A DNA stretch of 64,000 bases from Streptomyces sp. GESEQ-4 (GCF_017948455.1 NZ_JAFFSU010000030.1:1-64000), one strand, 5' to 3'. Positions 1 through 8,548 are shown, numbered from the stretch's first letter. Numbers and translations are program-made. Notes: generated by a model not told the origin, from the letters alone.

Positions 1-110
1 ACGTCGAGCGGGTTCTGCCCCTGGCGCGCGGCCTCCGGCCCCAGCAGCAGGGCGACACTGGTCAGCGCCGCCGCGATCAGCGCGTCGACGGCGAGGGGGC
101 GGATCCGCAT
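1..110 (-). CDS. Sensor histidine kinase N-terminus, partial
   Basis: Read leftward from an ATG at 110, the first 36 codons give an N-terminus beginning MRIRPLAVDALIAA, followed by a hydrophobic stretch and the loop GPEAARQGQNPLDV. A short basic start, a first membrane helix and a polar loop of this type is how NarL-linked actinobacterial sensor kinases with the DUF7134 membrane module usually begin. The kinase core lies outside the window, so the family is inferred from the N-terminus alone. The gene is divergent from the secreted protein gene at 318, with about 200 bases between them. Confidence 0.5.
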   Translation of the reverse strand, partial: MRIRPLAVDALIAAALTSVALLLGPEAARQGQNPLD

Positions 111-317
111 CGCAGCAGCGTAAGGCCGGTTCCGGTGGATGGGCGTCAAACTCCTGCGGTACCGCGAAAGTTGCAGGAACCGGGCGGCTACCGCGCTGGT
201 CTGCGCCGGAGTTCAACCCCGCGTGGGACGCGGATCGTACGCGGCGGACCGTACGTTCGGGGATCACAAGGGTGCCGGACGACCACCGACACTTGGCCCG
301 CTGACGGGGAGATTGGG

Positions 318-725
318 TTGAAGAAAACATTCGCAACGATGGCCGCAGGTGCAGCTCTGGTCCTGGGGATCGCGACCGCGCCGCAAGCCTCTGCCGCCGG
401 GAACGACGCGTGCACAAAGTTCGGCTGTTACACGGGGGACCCGAAGGGTTCGGGGTTCGCCCGATGGGTCGGCGACGGTGACAAGATGTGGGTGTGTGAC
501 CGGTCCGCGGACGGGAAATCCATCGTGGTTTTCGCGTACCTTGGGAGCGATTATCGCGCGTTGCCGGCCAAGTGGCATACCACTGGCGCCGGTGGCTGCA
601 CTGAGCGGTCGTACGGGAATCTCGCCGAGGGGCAGCAGATAGCGTTCTTTGCATGCCTCGGCGACTACAGTCAGAACACCGTTGACGATTCTACCTGCGG
701 CTATGCGCGGCTGGGTACGACCTGA
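318..725 (+). CDS. Small secreted protein with six cysteines
   Basis: The frame is open from 135, but the mature-looking start is the TTG at 318, preceded by a purine-rich gacggggaga. It gives a classical Sec signal peptide: MKKTFATMAAG, a hydrophobic core and an AQA/ASA-type cleavage site near residue 27. The exported part is about 108 residues, with cysteines in DACTKFGC, MWVCD, GGCTE, FFACL and STCGY, which suggests disulfides outside the cell. No enzyme motif is visible and I do not recognise the family. The TTG start is chosen because longer versions would bury the signal peptide. Confidence 0.7.
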   Translation: MKKTFATMAAGAALVLGIATAPQASAAGNDACTKFGCYTGDPKGSGFARWVGDGDKMWVCDRSADGKSIVVFAYLGSDYRALPAKWHTTGAGGCTERSYGNLAEGQQIAFFACLGDYSQNTVDDSTCGYARLGTT

Positions 726-979
726 TTGGGGCGACCGCGACCATCCTGGCGTCCGGTGCTGCCCTGATCGCACTACTGGGCGCCGCCACGGGACTGACAT
801 TGCTGTGGGTGGCGGTTGGGCTGCTCACGGGCGCCGTGCTGGTGGTGCGCACGCCGGCTCTCGTATCGGCCCCGCTGAGCTTCTTCTTCACCTTCCGTCC
901 GCGGCGTAGGCGCGGACGGAAGGTTCCAGACGGCATCAGACCGACTGACGATCTTTCGGAGTTCGCGGGCGCTTCGTGA
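722..979 (+). pseudogene. Possible truncated small membrane protein
   Basis: A reading frame overlapping the stop of the secreted-protein gene encodes two hydrophobic helices (IGATATILASGAAL and LLWVAVGLLTGAVLVV) followed by a basic tail, with Streptomyces-like codon use to about 890. It has no ATG, GTG or TTG start after the in-frame stop at 683-685; only CTG codons at 695 and 722 are available. The last third runs through a strong hairpin at 891-923 and over an antisense gene remnant, so only the first 55 or so codons look genuine. It is best read as the remains of a small membrane protein gene that has lost its start. Confidence 0.25.
891..923. terminator. 13-bp perfect inverted repeat
   Basis: CCTTCCGTCCGCG at 891-903 and its exact complement at 911-923 enclose a 7-nt loop. 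No U-run follows, as is common in Streptomyces. It lies between rightward coding sequence and a leftward gene remnant, so it probably served as a bidirectional terminator between convergent genes. Confidence 0.55.
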
Positions 980-1048
980 TGACATGGCTTGCATCACGAT
1001 GTCGAGGAGGGCCCGGGCTCCGAGTGGGCTGCCGCAGCCGAACCATTG
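935..1048 (-). pseudogene. Remnant of a small conserved Streptomyces protein
   Basis: Leftward translation from about 1048 gives QWFGCGSPLGARALLDIV and then SSRSARELRKIVSRSD. An alanine/leucine helix followed by SARELRKIV-x-x-D resembles the C-terminus of a common short Streptomyces hypothetical protein, in which ARELR-x-x-V precedes a leucine/aspartate pair. No start codon or N-terminal part is present. Coding similarity stops just before the IS5-type transposase remnant at 1098, so an insertion probably removed the 5' part. The family assignment is from memory of the motif only. Confidence 0.3.
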
Positions 1049-1097
1049 ACGGCTCGTCCGGCTGCGTCTGCGCGGCAGCCGCTGCCCCTGGCCGGTC

Positions 1098-1554
1098 CGC
1101 GTGATCATCGATGCCCAGTCCGTCAAGGGCGCGGAAACCGTATCGAACGCCACCAGGGGATGGGATCAAGGGAAGATGATCAACGGCCGGAAGCGACATC
1201 CTGCTCACCCGGCTCCATGCCGAGCACCCCGAAATCGTCCTGGTCTGGGCCGACAACGCCTACGGGGGCGAGGAGTTCACCGCCTGGGCCCAGAACACCC
1301 TCGGCATCACCATCAAGGTCGTTCCCCGTCCCGAGGACGCCAAGGGCTTTGTCGTGCTGCCCAAGAGGTGGGTGGTGGAGCGGAGCAATTCGTGGACCAT
1401 GCGGGCGAGGCGCAACGCGAGGGACTACGAACGACTGATGTCCCACGCCGAAGCTCACATCCAGTGGGCGTTCATCACCCTCATGTCCCGCCGTCTGGCC
1501 CGGCAGCTCCGCCGCACCGAGGCGGTCCCGGACACCCTCGCGACAGCCGCCTGA
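1098..1554 (+). pseudogene. IS5-family transposase remnant (5'-deleted, frameshifted)
   Basis: Two pieces in different frames belong to one DDE transposase of the IS5/DUF4096 type. The first (to about 1195) reads IIDAQSVKGAETVS then GKMINGRKRH, the conserved aspartate-containing block. The second (about 1195-1554) reads LVWADNAYGG, the second aspartate block, and then RWVVERSNSWTMRARRNARD-YERL and a C-terminus ending DTLATAA. The N-terminal part is missing, and roughly 40 residues expected between NGRKRH and the WAD block are lost together with the frame. WVVER normally continues with a tryptophan block, partly altered here. No terminal inverted repeats were found. It cannot encode active transposase. 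Confidence 0.8.
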
Positions 1555-1746
1555 CGATCCCTCCACTGCCGTTCGGCTGCCCGCCCACTCGACGCCCACC
1601 CGAACGGGAAACCGAGGTATCACCATGCCTCATGGCGCCGGGACCTGCGGAAAGGAGATGTGACACAGCTTCTGAGGGCCCCGCACGCAACGCTCGAAAG
1701 TCGCCGTGCAACGAACGCTCACCCATCCACGATCGACGCAATGATC

Positions 1747-1784
1747 TTGCGGGCATGCGCAAGGTTGCTGCATTACAACGGCAA
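1747..1784. promoter_or_regulatory. Candidate Lrp/AsnC-type operator
   Basis: TTGCGGGCATGCGCAA (1747-1762) is an imperfect palindrome with TTGC/GCAA ends. It overlaps GCAAGGTTGC (1759-1768), a perfect short dyad, and further GCAAC elements follow to 1784. Feast/famine regulators often bind TTGC/GCAA half-sites, and an Lrp-family gene lies just after the permease at 3390. Autoregulation of permease and regulator from here is inferred. Confidence 0.35.
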
Positions 1785-1821
1785 CGACATTCCTCGTAGG
1801 CTGTCGCCTCGTACGTGGCGT

Positions 1822-1851
1822 GGCAGGGACCCCGCTCGGTGGGTCCCTGCC
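1822..1851. terminator. 11-bp stem-loop in permease leader
   Basis: GGCAGGGACCC at 1822-1832 pairs perfectly with 1841-1851 across an 8-nt loop. It sits only 58 bases before the permease start and downstream of the candidate operator. It could therefore be an attenuator in the permease leader, or a terminator for transcription coming from the IS remnant. Confidence 0.45.
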
Positions 1852-1909
1852 CGAAGGGGTGCCGCCGGTCCCTGTCGCCCCTGACCGGCAGCGATGAAGG
1901 AGCCAGCGC

Positions 1910-3379
1910 GTGCTCGACCAAGGCGCACCCCCGCACGACCGCAGTCAGAACGTCCCCCCTTCCTCGGGCGTCGGCGCGCGCCTGTTGCGTCGCAAGCCCG
2001 TGGAACACCTGGTCGCGGAGGGTGGCCAGGGTGAGGGAGGGTCGCTGCGCCGCTCTCTCGGACTGTGGCAGCTGACCATGATCAGCATCGGTGCCACGCT
2101 CGGCACCGGCATCTTCGTCGTGCTCGGCGACGCCGTCCCCGAGGCGGGCCCCGCGGTCACCCTCGCCTTCGTCATCGCCGGTCTCACGGCCCTGTTCTCG
2201 GCGCTGTCGTACGCGGAACTCGCGGGCAGCATCCCGGTCGCGGGCTCCTCGTACTCGTATGCGTACGCAACGATGGGCGAACTCGTCGCCTGGGTCTGCG
2301 GCTGGTGCCTGGTGCTGGAGTACGGCGTGTCCGTGGCCGCCGTCGCGGTCGGCTGGGGGGAGTACCTCAACGAGCTGCTCGACGGGACGATAGGGATCAC
2401 CATCCCGGCGACGCTGTCGTCCGCGCCCGGTGAGGGCGGGATCATCAACCTGCCCGCGCTGATCGTCGTCCTGCTCGCGATGGTGTTCCTGCTCGGCGGC
2501 GTCCGGGAGTCCGCCCGCGCCAACACGATCATGGTCGCGGTGAAGATCGCCGCGCTGGTGCTGTTCTGCGCGGTCGGCTTCATGGGCTTCAAGTCCGGCA
2601 ACTACGAGGACTTCATGCCGCTCGGCATGGCGGGCGTGAGTGCGGCGGGCGCCACGCTCTTCTTCTCCTACATCGGCTTCGACGCCGCCTCCACCGCCGG
2701 TGAGGAGGCGAAGAACCCCAAGAAGGACCTGCCGCGGGCGATCATGCTCTCGCTGATCATCGTCACCGCGCTGTACGTGCTCGTCGCGGCGGTCGCCGTC
2801 GGCGCCTGGAACTGGACCAAGTTCGAGGGCTCCGAGGCCTCCCTCGCCGCGATCATGAACGACGTCAGCGGCCAGAGCTACTGGGGCACCCTGCTGGCGC
2901 TCGGCGCCGTGATCTCCATCGCGAGCGTGGTCCTCACCGTGCTCTACGGCCAGACCCGCATCCTCTTCGCCATGTCCCGCGACGGCCTGGTGCCCAAGGC
3001 GCTCGGCAAGGTCCACGCCAAGACCGGCGCGCCCCGCCTCAACACGGTGATCGTCTCCCTGTTCTGCGGCGCGCTCGCCGCCCTGATCCCGCTGGGCAAG
3101 CTCGTCGACGCCACCAGCATCGGCACGCTGTTCGCCTTCGCGCTGGTCAACATCGCGGTGATCGTGCTGCGGTACAAGCGACCCGAGCTGGAGCGGACGT
3201 TCAAGGTCCCCTTCGGGCCGGTACTGCCCGTGCTGGGCTTCGGCTTCTGCGCGTACAACATGTTCAGCCTGGACTCCGTGACCTGGGTCGTCTTCGGGTG
3301 CTGGATGGCCGCCGGTCTCGTGTTCTACTTCGTGTACGGCTATCGCCGGTCCCGCCTTGCAACACCAGAAGTGAAGTGA
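1910..3379 (+). CDS. APC-family amino acid permease (CAT-like)
   Basis: A membrane transporter of 489 residues that probably imports (cationic) amino acids in symport with protons. After a hydrophilic N-terminus of about 50 residues, the first helix carries ISIGATLGTGIFVVLG, the APC superfamily helix-1 signature. It is followed by IAGLTALFSALSYAELAGSIPVAG (helices 2-3) and the conserved IGFDAASTAGEEAKNPKKDLPRAI loop after helix 6. About 12 helices fit the length, typical of the cationic amino acid transporter branch (YhdG-like). The GTG start at 1910 is supported by gaagga seven bases upstream. The next gene, 10 bases downstream, is an Lrp-type regulator, so amino-acid-responsive control is likely. 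Substrate is not readable from sequence. Confidence 0.88.
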   Translation: MLDQGAPPHDRSQNVPPSSGVGARLLRRKPVEHLVAEGGQGEGGSLRRSLGLWQLTMISIGATLGTGIFVVLGDAVPEAGPAVTLAFVIAGLTALFSALSYAELAGSIPVAGSSYSYAYATMGELVAWVCGWCLVLEYGVSVAAVAVGWGEYLNELLDGTIGITIPATLSSAPGEGGIINLPALIVVLLAMVFLLGGVRESARANTIMVAVKIAALVLFCAVGFMGFKSGNYEDFMPLGMAGVSAAGATLFFSYIGFDAASTAGEEAKNPKKDLPRAIMLSLIIVTALYVLVAAVAVGAWNWTKFEGSEASLAAIMNDVSGQSYWGTLLALGAVISIASVVLTVLYGQTRILFAMSRDGLVPKALGKVHAKTGAPRLNTVIVSLFCGALAALIPLGKLVDATSIGTLFAFALVNIAVIVLRYKRPELERTFKVPFGPVLPVLGFGFCAYNMFSLDSVTWVVFGCWMAAGLVFYFVYGYRRSRLATPEVK

Positions 3380-3389
3380 CCTTCCCGCA

Positions 3390-3842
3390 GTGCTGAACGA
3401 TCTCGACGAACGCATCGTGCACGCCCTCGCCGAGGACGCCCGCCGCTCCTACGCCGACATCGGGCAACTGGTCGGCCTGTCCGCGCCCGCCGTGAAGCGG
3501 CGCGTGGACCGGCTGCGCGCCACCGGCGCCATCACCGGATTCACCGTACGGGTGGACCCGTCGGCGCTCGGCTGGGAGACCGAGGGGTTCGTCGAGATCT
3601 ACTGCCGGCACAACACCTCGCCGGAGACCATCCGGCGGGGCCTGGAGCGCTATCAGGAGGTCGTGGCCGCGTCCACCGTCACCGGTGACGCGGACGCGGT
3701 CGTCCAGGTCTTCGCCTCCGACATGCGTCACTTCGAGCGGGTGCTGGAGCGGATCGCGGGCGAGCCGTTCGTGGAGCGGACGAAGTCGGTGCTGGTGCTG
3801 TCGCCGCTGCTGCGCCGCTTCTCGTCGGGATCGCCCACGTAA
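3390..3842 (+). CDS. Lrp/AsnC-family transcriptional regulator
   Basis: A 150-residue feast/famine regulator. The N-terminal helix-turn-helix (residues about 4-60) reads LDERIVHALAEDARRSYADI then GLSAPAVKRRVDRLRATGAI, the standard AsnC-type domain. The remainder is an alpha/beta RAM (ligand-binding) domain, with VTGDADAVVQVFASD in the conserved effector loop. It begins at a GTG 10 bases after the permease stop, so the two are almost certainly cotranscribed. The likely role is amino-acid-dependent control of that permease and of itself. The C-terminal part ends soon after the RAM domain. Confidence 0.9.
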   Translation: MLNDLDERIVHALAEDARRSYADIGQLVGLSAPAVKRRVDRLRATGAITGFTVRVDPSALGWETEGFVEIYCRHNTSPETIRRGLERYQEVVAASTVTGDADAVVQVFASDMRHFERVLERIAGEPFVERTKSVLVLSPLLRRFSSGSPT

Positions 3843-3945
3843 CTCCGGCGTAATTCCGGGCACGCATGTGCTCGGCCGGTCTACCATCGGTGTCATGACC
3901 TGGCGACATTGATCCTCACCAGAGCCTGGCGTCCGACGGCTGACC

Positions 3946-5082
3946 GTGACGCTGTACGGCTATTCGTTCCTGGACGAGTTCGTCCTGCTCTACCCGGTGT
4001 ACGCGCTGCTGTTCAGCGACACCGGGCTGTCGGTCTGGCAGATCTCCTCCCTCTTCGCCCTGTGGTCGATCACCGGCGTCCTGCTGGAGGTCCCCTCCGG
4101 CGCCTGGGCCGACGCCGTCTCCCGCCGGCTGCTGCTGTGGCTCGGCCCACTGCTGACCGCCGCCGGCTTCGCGCTGTGGGTGATCGTCCCGTCGTACTGG
4201 GCCTTCGCGGCCGGCTTCGTCCTGTGGGGCGCGGGTGGAGCGCTCGGCTCCGGTGCGCTGGAGGCCCTGGTCCACGATGAGCTGGGCCGGCTCGGCGTGG
4301 CCGACCGGTACGCCCGAGTCATGGGCCGGGCGCGGGCGGCGGGGCTGATCGCCGTCATGGCGGCGATGGGGATCGCCGGGCCGGTGTTCGCTTGGGGCGG
4401 TTACCCGGCCGTCGGGACGGCGAGCGTTGTGGCCTGTCTGCTCGCCGCGGCGACCGCCAGCCGGTTCCCGGAGCACCGGACGCCCCCGGAGGACGACGAC
4501 AACTGGTGCGCGACTCTGCGGGCGGGGCTCGCCGAAGCCCGCGCCGACCGGTCGGTGGTCGGGGCGCTGCTGCTCGTTCCGGCCGTCACCGCGGTGTGGG
4601 GCGCGCTCGACGAGTACACGGCGCTCCTGGTGCGGGACATCGGCGTGGCGGACGAGAGCGTTCCGTACCTGCTTCTGCTGATCTGGGCGGGCGCCACGGC
4701 CGGGAGCCTGCTGGCCGGTACCGCAGAACGCCTCGGCACGGCAGGGTTCGCAGGGCTCCTCGCGGGCGCCGCGCTCGCCCTCGCCGTCGGTGCCACGGCG
4801 TCGTCCGTGGCCGGGGTCGGCCTCGTGGCCCTCGCCTTCGGCGGCTTCCAGCTGGCGACCGTGCTCGTCGACGCCCGCCTCCAGGACCGTATCGACGACA
4901 GCCGCCGGGCCACCCTGACCTCGCTCGCGGGACTCGGCACCGAGCTGGCCACGGTCGCCACGTACGGCGCGTACGCGACGATCGGCGCGACGGCCGCTCA
5001 CAGCACCGCCTTCTCCGTGTTCGCGGTGCCGTACCTGGTGACAGCGGCCCTGCTGGCGGCCGGTAGAGCGGCGACGCGGTGA
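3946..5082 (+). CDS. MFS transporter
   Basis: A 378-residue membrane protein with major-facilitator features: about 12 hydrophobic helices, helix 2 starting SLFALWSITGVLLEVPSGA, and the loop motif A variant GAWADAVSRR. The protein starts almost directly in helix 1 (MTLYGYSFLDEFVLLYPVYA) from a GTG at 3946; upstream in-frame sequence offers no better start, and the ATG at 3895 closes after five codons. The residues ALEALVHDELGRLG after helix 4 resemble multidrug-type facilitators that begin without an N-terminal tail. The substrate is unknown. It follows the Lrp gene by about 100 bases and may be separately transcribed. Confidence 0.8.
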   Translation: MTLYGYSFLDEFVLLYPVYALLFSDTGLSVWQISSLFALWSITGVLLEVPSGAWADAVSRRLLLWLGPLLTAAGFALWVIVPSYWAFAAGFVLWGAGGALGSGALEALVHDELGRLGVADRYARVMGRARAAGLIAVMAAMGIAGPVFAWGGYPAVGTASVVACLLAAATASRFPEHRTPPEDDDNWCATLRAGLAEARADRSVVGALLLVPAVTAVWGALDEYTALLVRDIGVADESVPYLLLLIWAGATAGSLLAGTAERLGTAGFAGLLAGAALALAVGATASSVAGVGLVALAFGGFQLATVLVDARLQDRIDDSRRATLTSLAGLGTELATVATYGAYATIGATAAHSTAFSVFAVPYLVTAALLAAGRAATR

Positions 5083-5140
5083 GGTGACGGGGCACGCCGG
5101 GCGACCACGCGGCGGGCGTTCCTGTTACTCCCGGCAACCG

Positions 5141-5170
5141 TTGCGTTCCCCGAGCGGCATCCCGTAAGTT
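5141..5170 (+). promoter_or_regulatory. Candidate cvn operon promoter
   Basis: TTGCGT at 5141-5146 and TAAGTT at 5165-5170 are separated by 18 bases and lie 55 bases before the cvnA start, a reasonable sigma-HrdB-type promoter. Two direct copies of GCGGGTAAC (5192-5200 and 5205-5213) sit immediately downstream, just before the ribosome-binding site, and might bind a regulator. Confidence 0.35.
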
Positions 5171-5225
5171 GCAGGCGCCCGCATGCTACCGGCGGGTAAC
5201 ACCTGCGGGTAACCCTGAGGAGACC

Positions 5226-7729
5226 ATGCGCCGGCTCATCGGCCGTCCCACCACGGTCCGCGCCCGCATCGTGGCGCTCGCACTCGCCCCGGTGGTCGCA
5301 CTGATGGCGCTGTGGAGCTTCGCCATGGTGTCGGTCACCGGGGAACTGCGCGCTCTCGCCCGGGTCGAGGGGGTGTACGACGACTTCGGCACCCCCGTCG
5401 ACACGGCGATCGGGCAGATCCAGATCGAACGACGGCTCGCCGCTGCCTACTTGGGCGCCGGCCACCGCACGCCGGCCGCCCTGGACCTCATGGAACAGCA
5501 GCGTCGCACCGATCACGCGGTGATCGCGCTGCGCGAGGCGGTCCGGGACGGGGACCGCGACCGGCTCTCCGACCGGCAGCGGCGGGCCCTCGACACCATG
5601 CTCGGCACCGTGGACGGACTCGACGGGCTGCGCGAGCGCGTGCTGACCCGCGAGATCTCCTGGGACCGTGCCGTCACCGAGTACGGCGCCCTCGTGGAGC
5701 CCGGGTTCGACGTTCAGTCCACGCTCACCGCGCTGCAGGCCGGGCAGCTGGCGCGGGAGGCGCAGGTCGTCATCGAGCTCGTCCGGGTACGGGAGTTCGT
5801 CTCCCGCGAGGACGCTCTTGTCGCCGGTGCGCGGGCGGCCGGCACCCTCAGCGACCGGCAGTACGACACGCTCACGGCGACCATCGAGGACCGGCGGGTC
5901 TTCCAGCGGACGTATGTGCCCGATCTGCCGTCCGACTCGCGGGCGCTCTTCGAGGAGTTCCGGCGCGGGGAGGTGCACCGTGCGCTGACCGCCGGTGAGG
6001 ACGCGCTGCTGCGGGCCGGCGCCGACGGGGCGGGGCAGGCCGTCGCGGCCGACTCATGGCGGACGACGACCGACCGTGCGGTCAAGCGGTACATGGAGTT
6101 GTGCTCCGAGGCGGCGCGGAACTCCGCTGAGCGCGGGCGGGCGTTCGCCTACCGTGAGCTGGCCAAGGCCGCGGTGGTGGGTGTCGTGGGGCTGGCGGCC
6201 GTAGGGCTGTCGCTGTGGTTCGCGGTGCGCGGTGCGCGTCGGATCTCGCGTCGGCTGGAGGATCTGCGGGACGCGGCCGATCTGCTCACGACGCGTCAAC
6301 TCCCGGATGTCATGGAGCGGTTGAGTGCGGACGACGAGGTGGACGCGCTCGCCGAGGCGCCGCCGCTGGCCGACGGGGAGGCGGGCGCCGACGAGATCGG
6401 TCAGGTCGGCCGGTCCTTCAACGCGGCCCGGCACGCCGCGATCGAGGCGGCCGTGCGGCAAGCCACCCTTCGCCGGGGCCAGTTCTCGGTGCTGCTCACC
6501 ATCGCCCGGCGCAACCAGGCACTGGTGCACCGTCAGCTGAAACTCGTCGACACGCTGGAGCGGCGGACGAACGACCCCGACATCCTCGACCAGTTGTTCC
6601 GCATCGACCATCTGACCACCCGGATGCGGCGCCACGCGGAGGGCCTGATCATCCTCTCCGGCGCGGCGCCCGGCCGCAGATGGCGGCGTCCGGTGCCGAT
6701 CGCCGACGTCGTCTCCTCCGCGGTGGGCGAGATCGAGGACTACGCGCGCGTGGAGGTGCCGCCGATGCCGCGGGTGGGCGTCTCGGCCGACGCGGTCGCC
6801 GACGTCGTCCATCTCATCGCCGAACTCGTCGAGAACGCCACGGTGTTCTCGCCGCCGCACACCCGGGTGACCATGCGCACCGGGCAGGCCCGCGGCGGCT
6901 TCGTCCTGGAGATCGACGACCGGGGTCTCGGCCTCGACCCCGACCAGCTCGACGAGGCCCGGCGCACGCTCACCGACCCGCACCACTTCGACCCGACCCG
7001 GCACGACCGACTGGGCCTGTACGTCGTGGGCCGGCTCGCGGCACGGCACGGCATCGAGGTCACGCTGTGCGGGTCGCCGTACGGCGGGACGACGGCGGTG
7101 GTGCTGCTGCCGGAGGGGGTGCTCGCCGAGGTGGACGGGCGGATGCCGGAGGCGGCGGAGGGCGGGACGTCGAGGGAGTCGGGGAGCGGGAGGTCGGGGG
7201 CGTCCGCGGTGCGGAGTGCGGGGCCGTCGGGGGCGCCGGCGTTGCGGAAGGCGCCGGGGGAGTCGGGGAGCGGGAGGTCGGCGGCGTCCGCGGTGCGGAG
7301 TGCGGGGCCGTCGGGGGCGCCGGCGTCGCGGAAGGCGCGGGGCGAGTCGGGGAGCGGGAGGTCAGGGGCGTCTGAGGTGCGGAGTGCGGGGCCGTCGGGG
7401 GCGCCGGCGTCGCGGAAGGCGCGGGAGGAGTCCGGGAGCGGGGCGGACGTGCTCGCCCTGCGGGGGCGCGACCAGGCCGGGCCCGCGCTGCCCACCCGCG
7501 TCCAGGCCACGCCCGCTCTCCCCACCCGCGTCCGTCAGGCCTCGCTCGCCGAGGGCCTGCGCGACGAAGGGCCGGCCAGGACGCGCCGGGCACCGACGTC
7601 ACGCCCGACGAGATGCGGGCGATCTTCGGTGCTTTCCAGCGCGGCACCGACCGCGGACGCAAGGGCATGCCCGCCGACACCACGCAGCGAACCGACACCG
7701 AGGGGACGGACGCCGACAATGGGCCCTGA
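5226..7729 (+). CDS. cvnA: CvnA-like sensor ATPase of a conservon (apparent frameshift)
   Basis: The start is the ATG at 5226 after gaggaga. The order is membrane helix (about 13-35), extracytoplasmic nitrate/nitrite-sensing-like helical domain (about 45-290), second helix (about 320-345), HAMP-like linker, and a GHKL ATPase domain with LIAELVENATVFSPP (N box) and EIDDRGLGLD (G box). Conservon sensors of this type act with a roadblock protein, a DUF742 protein and a GTPase in a G-protein-like membrane complex. A low-complexity tail carries three 84-bp repeats. The expected C-terminus TPDEMRAIFGAFQRG is present but in another frame from about 7565-7600, ending at 7729 and overlapping cvnB as usual. 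As sequenced, the original frame runs on through cvnB to 8156 (976 residues). Confidence 0.8.
7176..7442 (+). repeat. 84-bp tandem repeat, three units plus a partial
   Basis: Units start at 7176, 7260 and 7344, with a partial fourth at 7428. Each encodes 28 residues beginning ESGSGRSGASAVRSAGPS, and the units differ at only a few bases. It lies in the cvnA linker behind the ATPase domain. Being in frame, unit-number changes would lengthen or shorten the tail without breaking the gene. Confidence 0.95.
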
Positions 7730-8156
7730 CCAGAACTCCGTTCCAGAACGCGCCGGCACCGACCTCGGCTGGCTCCTCGACGACCTCGTCGCCCGGACCG
7801 ATCACGTCCGCCAGGCCGTACTCCTCACCGCAGACGGCCTCCCGCTGAGCATGTCGGAGGGCATGGCGGCGAGGGACATCGAGCACCTCGCCGCCGTCTG
7901 TTCCGGCTTCCACGGGCTCGCCCGCTCGGCGGGGGAGCGGTTCGACGCGGGGCAGGTACGGCAGACGATGGTGATGCTCGACGACGCCTACCTCTTCATC
8001 ACCCCGGCCGGTGACGGCACCCGGCTCGCCGTGCTCAGCGGGACACAGACCGACGTCGGACAGCTCGCCCACGAGATGGCCCTGCTCGTCCGCCGAGTCG
8101 GCCGGCATCTGGCCACCGGCGCACGGTCGGCCGCCGCCGACCCGGCAGACCCCTGA
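7719..8156 (+). CDS. cvnB: CvnB-like roadblock/LC7-domain protein
   Basis: 145 residues from the ATG at 7719. The roadblock/LC7 fold reads LGWLLDDLVARTDHVRQAVL then LTADGLPLSMSEG, with the usual LAAVCSGFHGLARS helix and a C-terminal helix ELAHEMALLVRRVGRHL. In conservons this protein is thought to act with the small GTPase CvnD and the sensor CvnA at the membrane. The true cvnA stop (7727-7729) would overlap this start by 11 bases, the normal coupled arrangement. Because of the frameshift in cvnA, this gene is at present also in frame with the cvnA reading frame, with no stop between them. Confidence 0.85.
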   Translation: MGPDQNSVPERAGTDLGWLLDDLVARTDHVRQAVLLTADGLPLSMSEGMAARDIEHLAAVCSGFHGLARSAGERFDAGQVRQTMVMLDDAYLFITPAGDGTRLAVLSGTQTDVGQLAHEMALLVRRVGRHLATGARSAAADPADP

Positions 8157-8163
8157 TCCGCCC

Positions 8164-8541
8164 GTGACCGACGACGAGCACTGGTACGAGGACGAGACCG
8201 GGGCGATGGTGCGCCCCTACACCGTCACGCACGGCCGCACCCGGCCCGCGGACCACATCGACATGTTGGCGCAGGTCACGGCCCTGCAACCGGACGGCGG
8301 ACCGCCAGGCGTCGACCACGCGCGAGCCTCCCTGCTCGCCCTGGCGCACCACGGCCCCCGCCCGGTCGTCGAGCTCGCCGCGGACGCCGACCTGCCGCTG
8401 ACCGTCGTACGCGTACTGCTCGGGGATCTGGCCGAGGCCGGACTCGTACGCATCGACGAACCGCGGCGGGCGGGGCCGGACGGTCCCGCCGCCGACCCCG
8501 AGCTGCTGCGGGTGATCGTCGCGCGGCTGCGCGAGATCTAG
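8164..8541 (+). CDS. cvnC: CvnC-like DUF742 protein
   Basis: 125 residues from a GTG seven bases after cvnB. It shows the DUF742 hallmarks: an N-terminal MVRPYTVTHGRTRP, then a winged-helix-like ARASLLALAHHGPRPVVELA followed by LPLTVVRVLLGDLAEAGLVRI. In conservons DUF742 proteins accompany the roadblock protein and the GTPase. Here the operon stops directly after it: the next gene lies on the opposite strand seven bases away, and no cvnD GTPase is present. The 3' end shows a short direct repeat (gagatctaga twice). Confidence 0.87.
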   Translation: MTDDEHWYEDETGAMVRPYTVTHGRTRPADHIDMLAQVTALQPDGGPPGVDHARASLLALAHHGPRPVVELAADADLPLTVVRVLLGDLAEAGLVRIDEPRRAGPDGPAADPELLRVIVARLREI

Positions 8542-8548
8542 ACGAGAT

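Larger units (their letters stand above)
1555..1909. other. Intergenic region upstream of amino-acid permease
   Basis: No convincing gene lies here; short frames such as 1660-1884 lack coding bias and a ribosome site. It contains a TTGC/GCAA-rich dyad near 1747-1784 and a strong hairpin at 1822-1851, both listed separately. The Shine-Dalgarno sequence gaagga for the permease is at about 1897. Confidence 0.6.

Noticed and set aside
1481..3415. 644-aa minus-strand frame
   Set aside because: Antisense to the amino-acid permease, His/Asp/Gly-rich shadow composition.
3895..3912. ATG start for MFS gene
   Set aside because: The frame closes after five codons; the GTG at 3946 is the start.
7176..7442. 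Possible CRISPR-like array
   Set aside because: Repeats are contiguous and coding with no spacers; it is a tandem repeat inside cvnA.
8011..8163. Upstream extension of cvnC frame
   Set aside because: Lies within cvnB in another frame; GTG 8164 gives the typical DUF742 N-terminus.
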